The translations under genes were made by a program, and so were the position numbers. This document shows, piece after piece, positions 30,706 to 38,069 of a stretch of 39,459 nt of DNA (position 1 is the stretch's first letter; each line of letters starts with the position of its first letter). The DNA comes from Candidatus Pacearchaeota archaeon. Lineage in GTDB: Archaea > Nanoarchaeota > Nanoarchaeia > Pacearchaeales > GW2011-AR1. The stretch lies in assembly GCA_002686195.1 (NCBI GenBank), contig NZAS01000080.1:1-39459 (forward strand). Direction: 5' to 3'. The notes under the pieces are model-generated. The model was not told where the DNA came from. It saw only the letters and a list, made by a program, of their open reading frames with translations, and made no database searches.

Positions 30706-31104
30706 TTATCCGTTTCCTTCCATTCCAGCGGCCCTGCTAGGATCCAAGTATCCCCACTTCTTCGTGGCCACCACGACATGGTACAACTTCGGCGCAGACT
30801 GGTAAACGTAAGTACGGGCAGGAATTCCATTATAGAGAAGCTCGGCAGCTACAGCAGAAGAGAGATCTTCACAGTCTGCCCCAAAACCATCCTGGACGCC
30901 CTGCATCACTTCGCGCCAACTCTTCCAATGTTCTCGAGGGTCAGCCCTTCGGTATCGAAGTGCTCCGGATTGGATGGCCTTGATCACGGGGTAGTGGCCC
31001 TTTTCCCCTTGAAACGTCTTGTCCATCTGGGCGAGATTGACGCTCACCAGGCCATCGAGCAAGCTCGCCGCCTCGGGAGTTCGAAGGTCGAAGGTAGGGT
31101 TCAC
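30706..31104 (-). CDS. Transglutaminase-like Cys/His/Asp predicted peptidase
   Basis: 132 aa. Residues 75-125 read FGADCEDLSSAVAAELLYNG, then IPARTY, YHVVVATKKWGYLDPS. This is the order of the transglutaminase-like superfamily: Cys78 in ADCED at the start of a helix, His109 followed by strand residues, and Asp121 in Y-L-D-P. All three catalytic positions are present. In this superfamily members act as peptidases or transglutaminases. Sitting between two capsid-like genes, it could cleave or cross-link coat proteins (inference). GTG 31104 overlaps the upstream stop (GTGA). Confidence 0.8.
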   Translation of the reverse strand: MNPTFDLRTPEAASLLDGLVSVNLAQMDKTFQGEKGHYPVIKAIQSGALRYRRADPREHWKSWREVMQGVQDGFGADCEDLSSAVAAELLYNGIPARTYVYQSAPKLYHVVVATKKWGYLDPSRAAGMEGNG

Positions 31105-32093
31105 GTCGTCCCCACCTGGAGAGTTCCATCTGTATGGGGGAGTCGTTCGAGCGCAGCTCCACGAGCGTAGGCTCCAGCCAGATGCTGGCCATACTGCTCA
31201 TCGGACAAGACCTCCGCAATGAGGGAACAACTGAAGGTAATGGAGGGAGCGAGCGCAATCGCCGCTCCAGCTGGAAACGTCGAAAAGGTCGCCGTGATAT
31301 CCACGAAAGCACTCTTGGTTCGCTCCAAGAGCGGATACGCCCGCAAACCTGCAAACTCGGGAGTCACCGAATTGAACGCGGCCGTGTCCATCCAGTCATG
31401 TTGGGGGAAGAGATTCGCTGAACCGTCCACATGGAGATCCTTCGCCAAAATCCATGGTCGACTTGAAGCGCCACCCCCGGCTGCATTCGGGGCAGCCAAA
31501 AGAGATTGCTCCCGTGTGGTTACCTCGAACCCAACGACTCTACACTCAGCCCACGCCAACACCGGAGTAGTAAGACGGATCGGCGGCGCAAACTGCGTTC
31601 CGTTCGCCACACCCAAAATAATCAGCGGATTGAACGCCGATGGAAGGAATGGACCGGCTGCTGTTGTCACTCGAGGGAGGGGGACGGCCGGAGCATAGCC
31701 AATCGGAAGCGTCAACATATAGAAGGGGATCCTGACCAACCTCCCGATACCCGGAGGAGCCTGGACCTGGAACTCCTCGGACCCTACGCCCTGGGTTCCC
31801 GCAACGTTCCCTCGGTCAATCCACTGCTGCACGGTGGATTCTTCCACGCCGAGCTGCGCGTTGATCTGATCGAGCTTGCGAGCCATCCGCTTGCGCCGAT
31901 CTTCGTCCACGACGGGAAGGAGCGCCTCAATGCGCTTCTTGCGATTGAGTAACCGCTTTCTCTTCTTCTCCGATAGATCGGAACCTTCAGACGCAGAAGA
32001 GCCCGGAGCTCGAGCTCGCGAGAGTCGTGCACCGGACGCAACAGACGGCCCCCACTCGGGAGTGCCGGTGTTGTATTTCCAATAGTCAGCCAC
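31101..32093 (-). CDS. Capsid-like protein (paralogue 3) with basic helical N-terminal module
   Basis: 330 aa, GTG start at 32093 with GAAGGAG upstream. After a Ser/Gly-rich tail comes a helical module (KKRIEALLPVVDEDRRKRMA, about 51-70) clearly related to the module of the 32973 protein (AKLEALLPVVRAGRQKRIAR). The body starts about residue 100 with FQVQAPPGIGRLVRIPFY, has CRVVGFEVTT and LHVDGSANLFPQHDW, and nears its end with FSCSLIAEVLSDEQYGQHLA. These align in order with the other paralogues. I infer a beta-sandwich shell protein; role as major or minor subunit is unclear. Confidence 0.87.
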   Translation of the reverse strand: MADYWKYNTGTPEWGPSVASGARLSRARAPGSSASEGSDLSEKKRKRLLNRKKRIEALLPVVDEDRRKRMARKLDQINAQLGVEESTVQQWIDRGNVAGTQGVGSEEFQVQAPPGIGRLVRIPFYMLTLPIGYAPAVPLPRVTTAAGPFLPSAFNPLIILGVANGTQFAPPIRLTTPVLAWAECRVVGFEVTTREQSLLAAPNAAGGGASSRPWILAKDLHVDGSANLFPQHDWMDTAAFNSVTPEFAGLRAYPLLERTKSAFVDITATFSTFPAGAAIALAPSITFSCSLIAEVLSDEQYGQHLAGAYARGAALERLPHTDGTLQVGTT

Positions 32094-32124
32094 AGCGGGA
32101 CTCCTTCGCCTGTGTCCGGAGAGC

Positions 32125-32150
32125 GGGGGCGCCTACGAGAGGCGCACCCC
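32125..32150 (-). terminator. Second hairpin between capsid-like genes
   Basis: GGGGGCGCCT (32125-32134) pairs with AGGCGC-A-CCCC (32140-32150) with one bulged base and a 5-base loop. It lies in the 81-base gap after the 32175-32876 gene. No U-tract follows, so it may protect or pause rather than end the transcript. Confidence 0.4.
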
Positions 32151-32174
32151 AACTCCGAAGCGAGGACTCTGCGG

Positions 32175-32876
32175 CTATACGAACGACCCGCCCTTGCGGA
32201 CCATTGCGCCACTTCGAGCGTAGGGGCCCGGGACGTGTGCGCCGTAGTTGTCGTCCTGAAGAATTTCGCAGACCAGGTTGGCCGAGAAGGTCAGAGGAGC
32301 CGAGAAGTTGCTTCCGACACCCTGGATGTTGACCGTCGCCGTGTTCGGGCTTTGAAGGATTGGATAATCGCGCAAACCCGCGAAAGAATCCTGTCCCATC
32401 AAGTAGATACCGGCCGGGCCGAAGTTTTCGTGGACGAACAAGTTCGCTCCACCACCGATCTGGAGGTCAGAGAATGCCAGGTCCATCGCGTCCGTCGCCG
32501 GAACGACTGGATACTGAACACTGCATTCGAAACCCACAATTCGCAGGAGGGCCCAGCTGATCTGGGGCGTCTGGAGCTGCGCGGTATTCGTCGCACCGAT
32601 TGCTGCGGGGGGACCCACCGTCACCATCGGCTCGATGGCCGAGGCGATTCCCGCACCACCAGCGACGGCGGCACCGACTGCGACCAGAAGACTGGGGACG
32701 CCAAGAGAAGCATATCCAGCGGTCGCTACCTGGTGGTAGAACGGAATTCTGATGAGGCGCCCAATTCCTGGGGGCGACTGAGCGGTAAAACGGAGACCAC
32801 CGACGCCCTCAGTGAGCGCACGATCGATCTTCTGCGTGGCTGATTCGCCAGGGGACATTCTGGTAAAGCGGGGCAT
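32175..32876 (-). CDS. Capsid-like protein (paralogue 2)
   Basis: 233 aa, the shortest family member with the complete body and only a 17-residue N-terminal tail. Signature segments: GVGGLRFTAQSPPGIGRLIR, then LRIVGFE, SDLQIGGGANLFVHENF, AGLRDYPILQ and SANLVCEILQDDNYGAHVPG with YARSGAMVRKGGSFV at the C terminus. The last 15 residues are nearly identical to those of the 32973 protein, so this pair diverged most recently. GAGGAATCGAC precedes ATG 32876. Likely coat protein subunit by inference. Confidence 0.87.
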   Translation of the reverse strand: MPRFTRMSPGESATQKIDRALTEGVGGLRFTAQSPPGIGRLIRIPFYHQVATAGYASLGVPSLLVAVGAAVAGGAGIASAIEPMVTVGPPAAIGATNTAQLQTPQISWALLRIVGFECSVQYPVVPATDAMDLAFSDLQIGGGANLFVHENFGPAGIYLMGQDSFAGLRDYPILQSPNTATVNIQGVGSNFSAPLTFSANLVCEILQDDNYGAHVPGPYARSGAMVRKGGSFV

Positions 32877-32934
32877 GTCGATTCCTCGATATGGGGAGGT
32901 TGAGGGAAAGGGAAAAGAAGTGAAAGGGGGGCCG

Positions 32935-32962
32935 GCTCACCCGGTCATTCAACCGGGTGAGC
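32935..32962 (-). terminator. Perfect 11-bp hairpin after the major coat candidate
   Basis: GCTCACCCGGT and ACCGGGTGAGC pair perfectly around a 6-base loop (32946-32951), ten bases after the stop of the 32973-33845 gene in its direction of transcription. A C-run and pyrimidine-rich stretch follow (CCGGCCCCCCTTTCACTTC), not a clean U-tract. It could be a terminator, a partial terminator or an RNA-stabilising 3' structure that makes the coat mRNA more abundant than the downstream genes. Confidence 0.6.
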
Positions 32963-32972
32963 TCGCGAGGGC

Positions 32973-33845
32973 CTAGACGAAACTGCCGCCCTGGCGAACC
33001 ATGGCGCCCTTGCGGGCGTATGGGCCTGGGATGTGGGCTCCGTACTGATCGTCAACCAAAACTTCGCACAAGAGAGAACAACTCTGCGTGACGTCTTCCG
33101 TCGCAATGTTGCCAACCGCCTGAACGGTCACCTGCGCTTGATTCGGGGATTTGAGGATTGGATAATCGCGCAAACCCGCGAATTCAGGCTGATCTGCGTC
33201 GTAGATCCGAGAATCCGCGAAATCCTCATGGGTGAAAAGGTTCGCCCCGCCTCCAATTTGAAGATCGGAAACTACCATCGCGGCGCCGGTGTTTGCGGCC
33301 GGGTTCTGTTGAGTCTGCGTGGTTTCAAAACCAACAATTCTCAAAGTCGCCCAGCTGATCTGAGGCGTCTGCATGATGTGAGCCACGGCCGTGTCGTTGG
33401 GACCCGGAATGGTTTCGATGCAGATCGGGTTGAGAGCCGAAGCTGCACCGGCACCACCAGCGGTGTTGGTCAGAGCATTGGCTGTCGTGGGATAAAAGGG
33501 AAGGCGAACCAAGCGCCCGAGTCCCGGAGGAGCTTCGGCCTGGAACTGCAATCCACCCACACCCTCAATTCCTGACGCAGACATTGCGTCGGCAATCGCG
33601 GCCGTCGAAGCGCTGTAGCCGCTCTTCTCGAGAACGCGGTCAATGCGAGCCAGGCGGCGAGCAATTCGCTTTTGCCGGCCTGCGCGAACCACGGGAAGAA
33701 GGGCTTCTAGCTTTGCGCGTCGCTTGAGCAAACGCGCCACTCGACGCTCGGAAGCGCCAAATTCGTCGTCGCCAAAGTCATCAAGATCGTCGCCGAACTC
33801 ATCGTCATAGCCAAGTTCATCAAAGTCATCACCGTACCAGGGCAT
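32973..33845 (-). CDS. Capsid-like protein (paralogue 1), major coat protein candidate
   Basis: 290 aa. Residues 1-30 are acidic with repeated words (DELGYDDEFG, DDEFG), then ASERR starts a basic helical module (about 31-75, LKRRAKLEALLPVVRAGRQK). The body from residue 94 carries GVGGLQFQAEAPPGLGRLVR, LRIVGFETTQ, SDLQIGGGANLFTHEDF, AGLRDYPILK and SCSLLCEVLVDDQYGAHIPG. The C terminus is YARKGAMVRQGGSFV. A perfect 11-bp hairpin directly downstream (32935-32962) could set its transcript level apart, as expected of the most abundant shell protein; this is inference. CCGGAG precedes ATG 33845. An N-terminal tail of alternating charge may be removed or buried on assembly. Confidence 0.87.
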   Translation of the reverse strand: MPWYGDDFDELGYDDEFGDDLDDFGDDEFGASERRVARLLKRRAKLEALLPVVRAGRQKRIARRLARIDRVLEKSGYSASTAAIADAMSASGIEGVGGLQFQAEAPPGLGRLVRLPFYPTTANALTNTAGGAGAASALNPICIETIPGPNDTAVAHIMQTPQISWATLRIVGFETTQTQQNPAANTGAAMVVSDLQIGGGANLFTHEDFADSRIYDADQPEFAGLRDYPILKSPNQAQVTVQAVGNIATEDVTQSCSLLCEVLVDDQYGAHIPGPYARKGAMVRQGGSFV

Positions 33846-33925
33846 GGTAGTCTCCGGATTTAGAATAAAGAGTGGGAGAAGAGGGAAAAAGGTTTGTGGT
33901 CAGGGGCGGTTAGACCCCCTTCAGA

Positions 33926-34321
33926 TCACCAGCCGTAGGCGTAGTTGGGACCACCAGCGGGAGCAGGAGGCGCTGCTGCTGCGGGCGCGGGAGCACTGTA
34001 GGACAGAGCCTGTCCACCAGTCTTCATGCGCTCAATGGCTGCGGCTCGACAGGTCTCGGTAGCCACGTAGGAACCGAGGAGGCCGACAGCCGCATCGTGT
34101 CCTGCGCGACGAACCATGGGTCCACCGAACTGGCCAACTGCCGCAGCTGCGACACCACCGAGGAATCGGTAGTCCATCCACGGGGCGATATCGCCGGTGG
34201 TCTTGTTCTTCCAGCCCACGCGAAAAGTGTCGCTCTTGCACGCGAGATTTGTGGTCACCGCGTTTACGGCCAATGAGCCAAGAAGGTCAAGGGGAGAAAA
34301 GTCGCTTGCATCACCCAACAT
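33926..34321 (-). CDS. Small Gly/Ala-rich protein, first gene of the leftward operon
   Basis: 131 aa from ATG 34321 with CGGAGC eight bases upstream. An in-frame start at 34399 would run into the promoter region and is not used. Moderately hydrophobic segments (LLGSLAVNAVTTNL, FLGGVAAAAVGQFGG, AAVGLLGSYVA) alternate with basic residues, and the C terminus is a Pro/Ala-rich tail (APAPAAAAPPAPAGG) ending NYAYGW. It may be a membrane-associated capsid accessory protein. Family not recognised. Confidence 0.8.
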   Translation of the reverse strand: MLGDASDFSPLDLLGSLAVNAVTTNLACKSDTFRVGWKNKTTGDIAPWMDYRFLGGVAAAAVGQFGGPMVRRAGHDAAVGLLGSYVATETCRAAAIERMKTGGQALSYSAPAPAAAAPPAPAGGPNYAYGW

Positions 34322-34518
34322 GGTTTGCTCCGGGGGTAGGTGTTTGGTCGTTTCCGAAAAAAAGAGGGAGACCGGTTGTCTCGAGAATGGTTTTAGCACT
34401 TGCGCCGAGTCTGTGAAGTCACTACGATGGCAAAATAGAATTCGTGTTCGTGTTCGCCCGCGAACAACCCTTTCAACCTACCCTTTTCACTTTCGCGAAC
34501 ATTTACGAACAGTTCTCA
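34322..34518. promoter_or_regulatory. Divergent promoter and operator region
   Basis: The only intergenic region of this size in the window separates the leftward and rightward operons. Leftward: TTCACA (34412-34417) and TAAAAC (34390-34395) are 16 bases apart and resemble sigma70 elements. Rightward: TTGCGC (34400-34405) and TACGAT (34423-34428) are 17 apart, but the match is weaker. Downstream lie five copies of GTTCG/CGAAC: 34446-34450, 34452-34456, 34461-34465, 34496-34500 and 34506-34510. The second and third form a palindrome GTTCG-N4-CGAAC (34452-34465). A repressor binding here could control both operons; promoters are predictions by eye. Confidence 0.45.
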
Positions 34519-35583
34519 ATGGAACATTCCCCACGATCAATGAGTGCATACCCCCGGCGCCCTTACTGCTGGCGGTGCGGAACACCGTGGCCAGAAGACC
34601 AGGTCATTTGCCCCTGTGGAAGCACTGACCGCTCCATTGGGAGTGCCCGACCACGAACGGAAGTCGCAGGAAACCGCGTCTCCTTCGATGGCCCATGGGA
34701 AATGCTCCCCTGGCCAATGCAAGGAACGGTGGGTGTCTACGGTGGTCCGGGCTCGGGGAAATCAACAGTGGGCGCACTCATTCGCCCCAGGTGGTGGATC
34801 ACCAAAGAACAGGAACCCAGAGCTGCAGGTGAAATGTTTCGCCGCGTCACCCCGGACCACATGCCACAAATCGTAGCCGTCGATACCGTCGAAAACGTAG
34901 CGGAAGCCCTGCACCATGCCCAACAAGGACCGGTGGTCATCGACAGTTTGAGCGCCTTTGGCATGAAAGAAGGCTTGATGGTGGCCCACATGCTCATCCA
35001 GTGGTCCAAGCAACGAAACGACCGCGGGCTCGCCATCATGCAGGTGAACAGTAGAGGAGATACCGCCGGCTACATGGAGCTCCCACACCTCTTCGACGCC
35101 ATCGTCAACTTATCCCCAGATCCATGGGGCGTACGAGCCTTCCGTATCGAGAAATCCAGGTGGAGCCCCCTCGAGGGGGCCTATTGGTGCTTCGACACCG
35201 AGGGAAAAGTTTCGAAACCCACCTTCGATGCCGCCTATTCAGTCGAAGGAGAACCTGGAAACTATTGGCTTCACCCCTACCCGCTCAAAGGCTCAAAATG
35301 GAGCGGACTACTTCAACTCCTTGAAGGAGCCGAGCAGCTATCACCTGGCATCGCCTCCTCAGCCGTACGCGCATCCTACATGAGTGAAGGATTCATCCAG
35401 CCGATGGACTATGAAGAACGACAACGTTTCGCTCACCGAAACGGCCTCGAATGGCTCTCACCTTCCGATGTAGACCTCGAAGACTTGCTGGACTGCAGCA
35501 ACACCGAGCCAGCCGCCAACGATACGGAAGGAGTTCCCCTCCTTACCGATCACCCCGATTTTCAAATAGACCCGTTCAAATAG
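34519..35583 (+). CDS. RadA-like RecA-family ATPase with N-terminal zinc ribbon
   Basis: 354 aa from ATG 34519. A zinc ribbon (YCWRCG ... ICPCGS, about 16-35) precedes a P-loop GGPGSGKST (about 75-83) and a Walker B strand VVIDS (about 139-143). LAIMQVNSRG then resembles the motif that follows in RecA-type folds. Ribbon plus RecA-like core in this order is what RadA/Sms proteins have; the Lon-like C-terminal domain of bacterial RadA is missing and replaced by a different end. RadA drives branch migration in recombination. Here, as the only ATPase in a structural region, it could serve DNA recombination or packaging. Start uncertain: no clear ribosome binding site, ATG 34540 is the alternative. 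Confidence 0.82.
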   Translation: MEHSPRSMSAYPRRPYCWRCGTPWPEDQVICPCGSTDRSIGSARPRTEVAGNRVSFDGPWEMLPWPMQGTVGVYGGPGSGKSTVGALIRPRWWITKEQEPRAAGEMFRRVTPDHMPQIVAVDTVENVAEALHHAQQGPVVIDSLSAFGMKEGLMVAHMLIQWSKQRNDRGLAIMQVNSRGDTAGYMELPHLFDAIVNLSPDPWGVRAFRIEKSRWSPLEGAYWCFDTEGKVSKPTFDAAYSVEGEPGNYWLHPYPLKGSKWSGLLQLLEGAEQLSPGIASSAVRASYMSEGFIQPMDYEERQRFAHRNGLEWLSPSDVDLEDLLDCSNTEPAANDTEGVPLLTDHPDFQIDPFK

Positions 35584-35592
35584 GAGCTCACT

Positions 35593-36765
35593 GTGTCTGT
35601 TGCCCTTGCCAATTTCGATGAACTTATCTACGGAGAAGACGGAATATCTCCGATCCGAAGCACCCTTGAACGTGTCCTCGAGGACGCAAAGAACGACGAG
35701 GTACGACTCCGGATCGATATTCGATCCAAACCCATAGGCGTCCCTACCTCGCGCCAGGAGCACCACTTCACCATCGACCCGGACGAAACGCCGGTTGACG
35801 CCATCATGCGTATCATGGTCGAGCGCCTGAACGAGAGTCCGGGAGAAGGCTACCAGGGCGAACTCCGCATCAACTTCAGCCAGGCTGGAGCTTCCGGCCG
35901 ACGTTACGGTTCCTTCCAGCGCCAGATCCGACAAGGCTACAAGAGCTCACCAGGTCAGCCACCACCCCAGTTCTTTCGTCAACAACAACGGGAAGAGGGA
36001 GGATACGAAGACGAAGAAGGGGAAGACCACGATGTAGAGAACTCTTCTCACGCATTCGACCATGGCCATTACCAGAGCCACGCACAACAGGGAGGTTACG
36101 ACCAATCCATGGGTGGCCCAGGAATCGTTGACCAGGCACAAGCTCGACAATGGCTCGAAACCTGGTCGGGATTCACATTCAGGAGTATGGCGCAACAGAT
36201 GGCCATGTTCGAGAGGGCTACCAGGATGATGGAGGCCTACACCTTGCGTTTCGGTTGGCCTACCCAGGAACCGGGAATCACCGAAATGAAGGGTGGAGAG
36301 CCAAGCTCCTCCAACAGCGGATTGGGAATCCTGCCCATGCTCATCAACGCTGCAGCTCATCTGGCCAACTCCGGAAGCCCAAGCGACGTGGGAAGCAAAA
36401 TGGGAAGCATGGCCCAAGGCCAAGAACCCCCCACGGGCGCAGCACGAGAAGCCGCCATCCAAGGCGCAGCCCGCATGATCCGAGAGCTTCCCAGGCCACC
36501 ACATGGTGGACCTCCGGACCATCAACAAGGGTACATGCCAGACGGACCCTATCCGGACGATCCCATGGATCCCCCGGGCGGTGGAGCCTACTATGAAGAC
36601 GACATGGGCATGGCTCACCCCACCATGCACACCCCGCCCCCCGACTTTGCCTCCTACTCCGGAGACGAAATGAAAGACGCAGTAATTTCCTGGGTTCGCG
36701 CCAATCCCGACCGAAAGGAAGAGGTGCTCGAGATGCTTCCTGACCTCACGAAGGAAATCATGTAA
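35593..36765 (+). CDS. Acidic Gln/Gly-rich protein, function unknown
   Basis: 390 aa from GTG 35593 with AGGAG eight bases upstream. An N-terminal alpha/beta-looking domain (about 1-105, VRLRIDIRSKPIG, HHFTIDPDETPVDAIM) leads into a disordered Gln/Gly/Glu/His region (about 115-175). A helical part follows (ARQWLETWSGFTFRSMAQQM onwards), then a Gly/Pro linker and a C-terminal helical end (VISWVRANPDRKEEVLEML). No membrane span. The stop overlaps the next ATG (TAATG). Following the ATPase gene directly, it may work with it, but I recognise no family. Confidence 0.8.
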   Translation: MSVALANFDELIYGEDGISPIRSTLERVLEDAKNDEVRLRIDIRSKPIGVPTSRQEHHFTIDPDETPVDAIMRIMVERLNESPGEGYQGELRINFSQAGASGRRYGSFQRQIRQGYKSSPGQPPPQFFRQQQREEGGYEDEEGEDHDVENSSHAFDHGHYQSHAQQGGYDQSMGGPGIVDQAQARQWLETWSGFTFRSMAQQMAMFERATRMMEAYTLRFGWPTQEPGITEMKGGEPSSSNSGLGILPMLINAAAHLANSGSPSDVGSKMGSMAQGQEPPTGAAREAAIQGAARMIRELPRPPHGGPPDHQQGYMPDGPYPDDPMDPPGGGAYYEDDMGMAHPTMHTPPPDFASYSGDEMKDAVISWVRANPDRKEEVLEMLPDLTKEIM

Positions 36766-37070
36766 TGGCAGACGATCTGGAAATAAACGCCAAGGCAATC
36801 GAGGAATGGGCTCTCGAATCTCCAAACCTCCAACGAGCCACGGAGCTCGGGAAACGTCTCATCTCGGTTTCCGCTCCCTCTGACCTCGATGGACTGGATA
36901 GCTTGGGCGAATTCGAAGACTCAGCGACCGACTGGGCGCTGGAGAACAAGTTCAAAGCACGACTGCTGATCCTCAAGCTCCTCCCGACCCTGAAGAAGCG
37001 CCTGGAGGAAGCCGAAACTGAATCCGGTTCCAACGACGCACCTGAAGAAGGGGAAGGAGAAGAAGAATAA
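36765..37070 (+). CDS. Small acidic helical protein, 101 aa
   Basis: Coupled to the previous gene by TAATG. The sequence is helical and acidic (LEINAKAIEEWALESPNL; SLGEFEDSATDWALENKF) and ends with a run of Glu and Gly (EEGEGEEE). A helix-loop pattern with repeated W-A-L-E is visible twice, which may mean an internal duplication of about 45 residues. No family recognised. Confidence 0.7.
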   Translation: MADDLEINAKAIEEWALESPNLQRATELGKRLISVSAPSDLDGLDSLGEFEDSATDWALENKFKARLLILKLLPTLKKRLEEAETESGSNDAPEEGEGEEE

Positions 37071-37235
37071 ACATTTTGGGCATGTCGACGGTTGCGGTCG
37101 ACGACAAGGGAGAAGACCAGTTTTCGAATTGGCAAGAGCGGCAACATGGCGTCGGAACCGAGAGGGAACCTCGACGCTACTTTCACTCCGGAGCCCCGCG
37201 AGATAGGATGAAACGACGCGTGGAGAAGCTCCCTC
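37071..37235 (+). other. Short spacer, possible small ORF and inverted GTCGAC pair
   Basis: This 165-base gap contains two GTCGAC palindromes (37084-37089 and 37097-37102) that could pair as a 6-bp stem with a 7-base loop. Two small reading frames overlap here: ATG 37082 in one frame and ATG 37146-37209 in another (MASEPRGNLDATFT...). Neither has a good ribosome binding site, so I do not call a gene. Confidence 0.3.
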
Positions 37236-37532
37236 TTGACGACGAATGCCTACAACGCGGCTACCCAAAGCCGTACCGCCATAAATGCTCCAAACACTTG
37301 GACAGCTGTCGAAATTCCGGCCGGCGCCAGCGATGCGCTGCTAGCCGTAGAAAACCAGACCGCCACCTGGCGTGTGAGCACCGACAACGGCCTCAACCCG
37401 GCCACTGAAGGCATGTTTATCGCAGCCAGCGGAGCTGTAAAATGGGACGGAACCTCCGTGGACGTCATCACCGTGTATGTGTCAGCTTCAGTCGGCTCCA
37501 CCCACGCCGTTCTCATTTACACCACAGGATGA
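37236..37532 (+). CDS. Small beta-rich protein, structural candidate
   Basis: 98 aa from TTG 37236, seven bases after GGAGAAG; there is an in-frame stop just upstream (37209-37211), so no longer version is possible. The protein is Ala/Thr/Val-rich with strand-like repeats (WTAVEIPAGASDALLAVEN, TATWRVSTDNG, DVITVYVSASVGSTHAVLIY) and no cysteine. Small beta-sandwich proteins of this composition often decorate capsids or form spikes; that is analogy only. Confidence 0.75.
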   Translation: MTTNAYNAATQSRTAINAPNTWTAVEIPAGASDALLAVENQTATWRVSTDNGLNPATEGMFIAASGAVKWDGTSVDVITVYVSASVGSTHAVLIYTTG

Positions 37533-37538
37533 ACCATC

Positions 37539-38069
37539 ATGGCTAAGAAGAAGAGCAAAAAAAGCGTTCGTACGAAGTGGACAGACTACTGGGCAAAAAA
37601 AGAACTCCAAAGAGCCAAGGACTGGGCCTACAACATTCGCCTCGAAGGAGAAGAGGCGCCTCCCATGATCCTCTTGTTGGTCAACACTCGCCAAGGCCGT
37701 GAGGTCGTTGCCATCCCAATCCCGGAAATGATCTTGAAAGGAGGGGGCGCCTCAATTTCCAGTTTTAGCCGCCACCTTCTCTCTCAAGCGGAACCCATGG
37801 GAATGGAAAAACCGGCCTACATGATCCTAATTATCGAAGCCTGGATGGTGAGATACCGCGAAGGGACCACCCACGAACAAGCGACTGGCGTCCGGCCCTC
37901 CCAACACCCAGAACGAATCGAGGCAATTGTTGCACTCTTGAGCTCGCCCCAATTCGAAATCATGGCAACCGCAGCCATCCTCGGTGGCATACCCCAAGAA
38001 TGGGATGAGATCTCTGGATTCGGGGGACGATTCTCCAAGATGTACGGAATCGACTGGGGGGAAGCATGA
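37539..38069 (+). CDS. Unknown protein, 176 aa
   Basis: A basic N-terminal tail (AKKKSKKSVRTKW) is followed by alternating hydrophobic strands and helices (MILLLVNTRQGREVVAIPIP; AYMILIIEAWMVRY; IEAIVALLSSPQFEIMATAA). No transmembrane-length span without charges, so it is probably soluble and folded. It starts six bases after the previous stop and overlaps the next gene by ATGA. No family recognised. Confidence 0.8.
   Translation: MAKKKSKKSVRTKWTDYWAKKELQRAKDWAYNIRLEGEEAPPMILLLVNTRQGREVVAIPIPEMILKGGGASISSFSRHLLSQAEPMGMEKPAYMILIIEAWMVRYREGTTHEQATGVRPSQHPERIEAIVALLSSPQFEIMATAAILGGIPQEWDEISGFGGRFSKMYGIDWGEA

Noticed and set aside
34452..34465. GTTCG-N4-CGAAC as a LexA box
   Set aside because: Gram-positive LexA sites have the halves in the opposite order (CGAAC-N4-GTTCG), so I report it only as an unspecified operator candidate.
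37076..37408. Plus-strand open frame of 110 codons starting TTG 37076
   Set aside because: Most of it runs through the better supported 37236-37532 gene in another frame.
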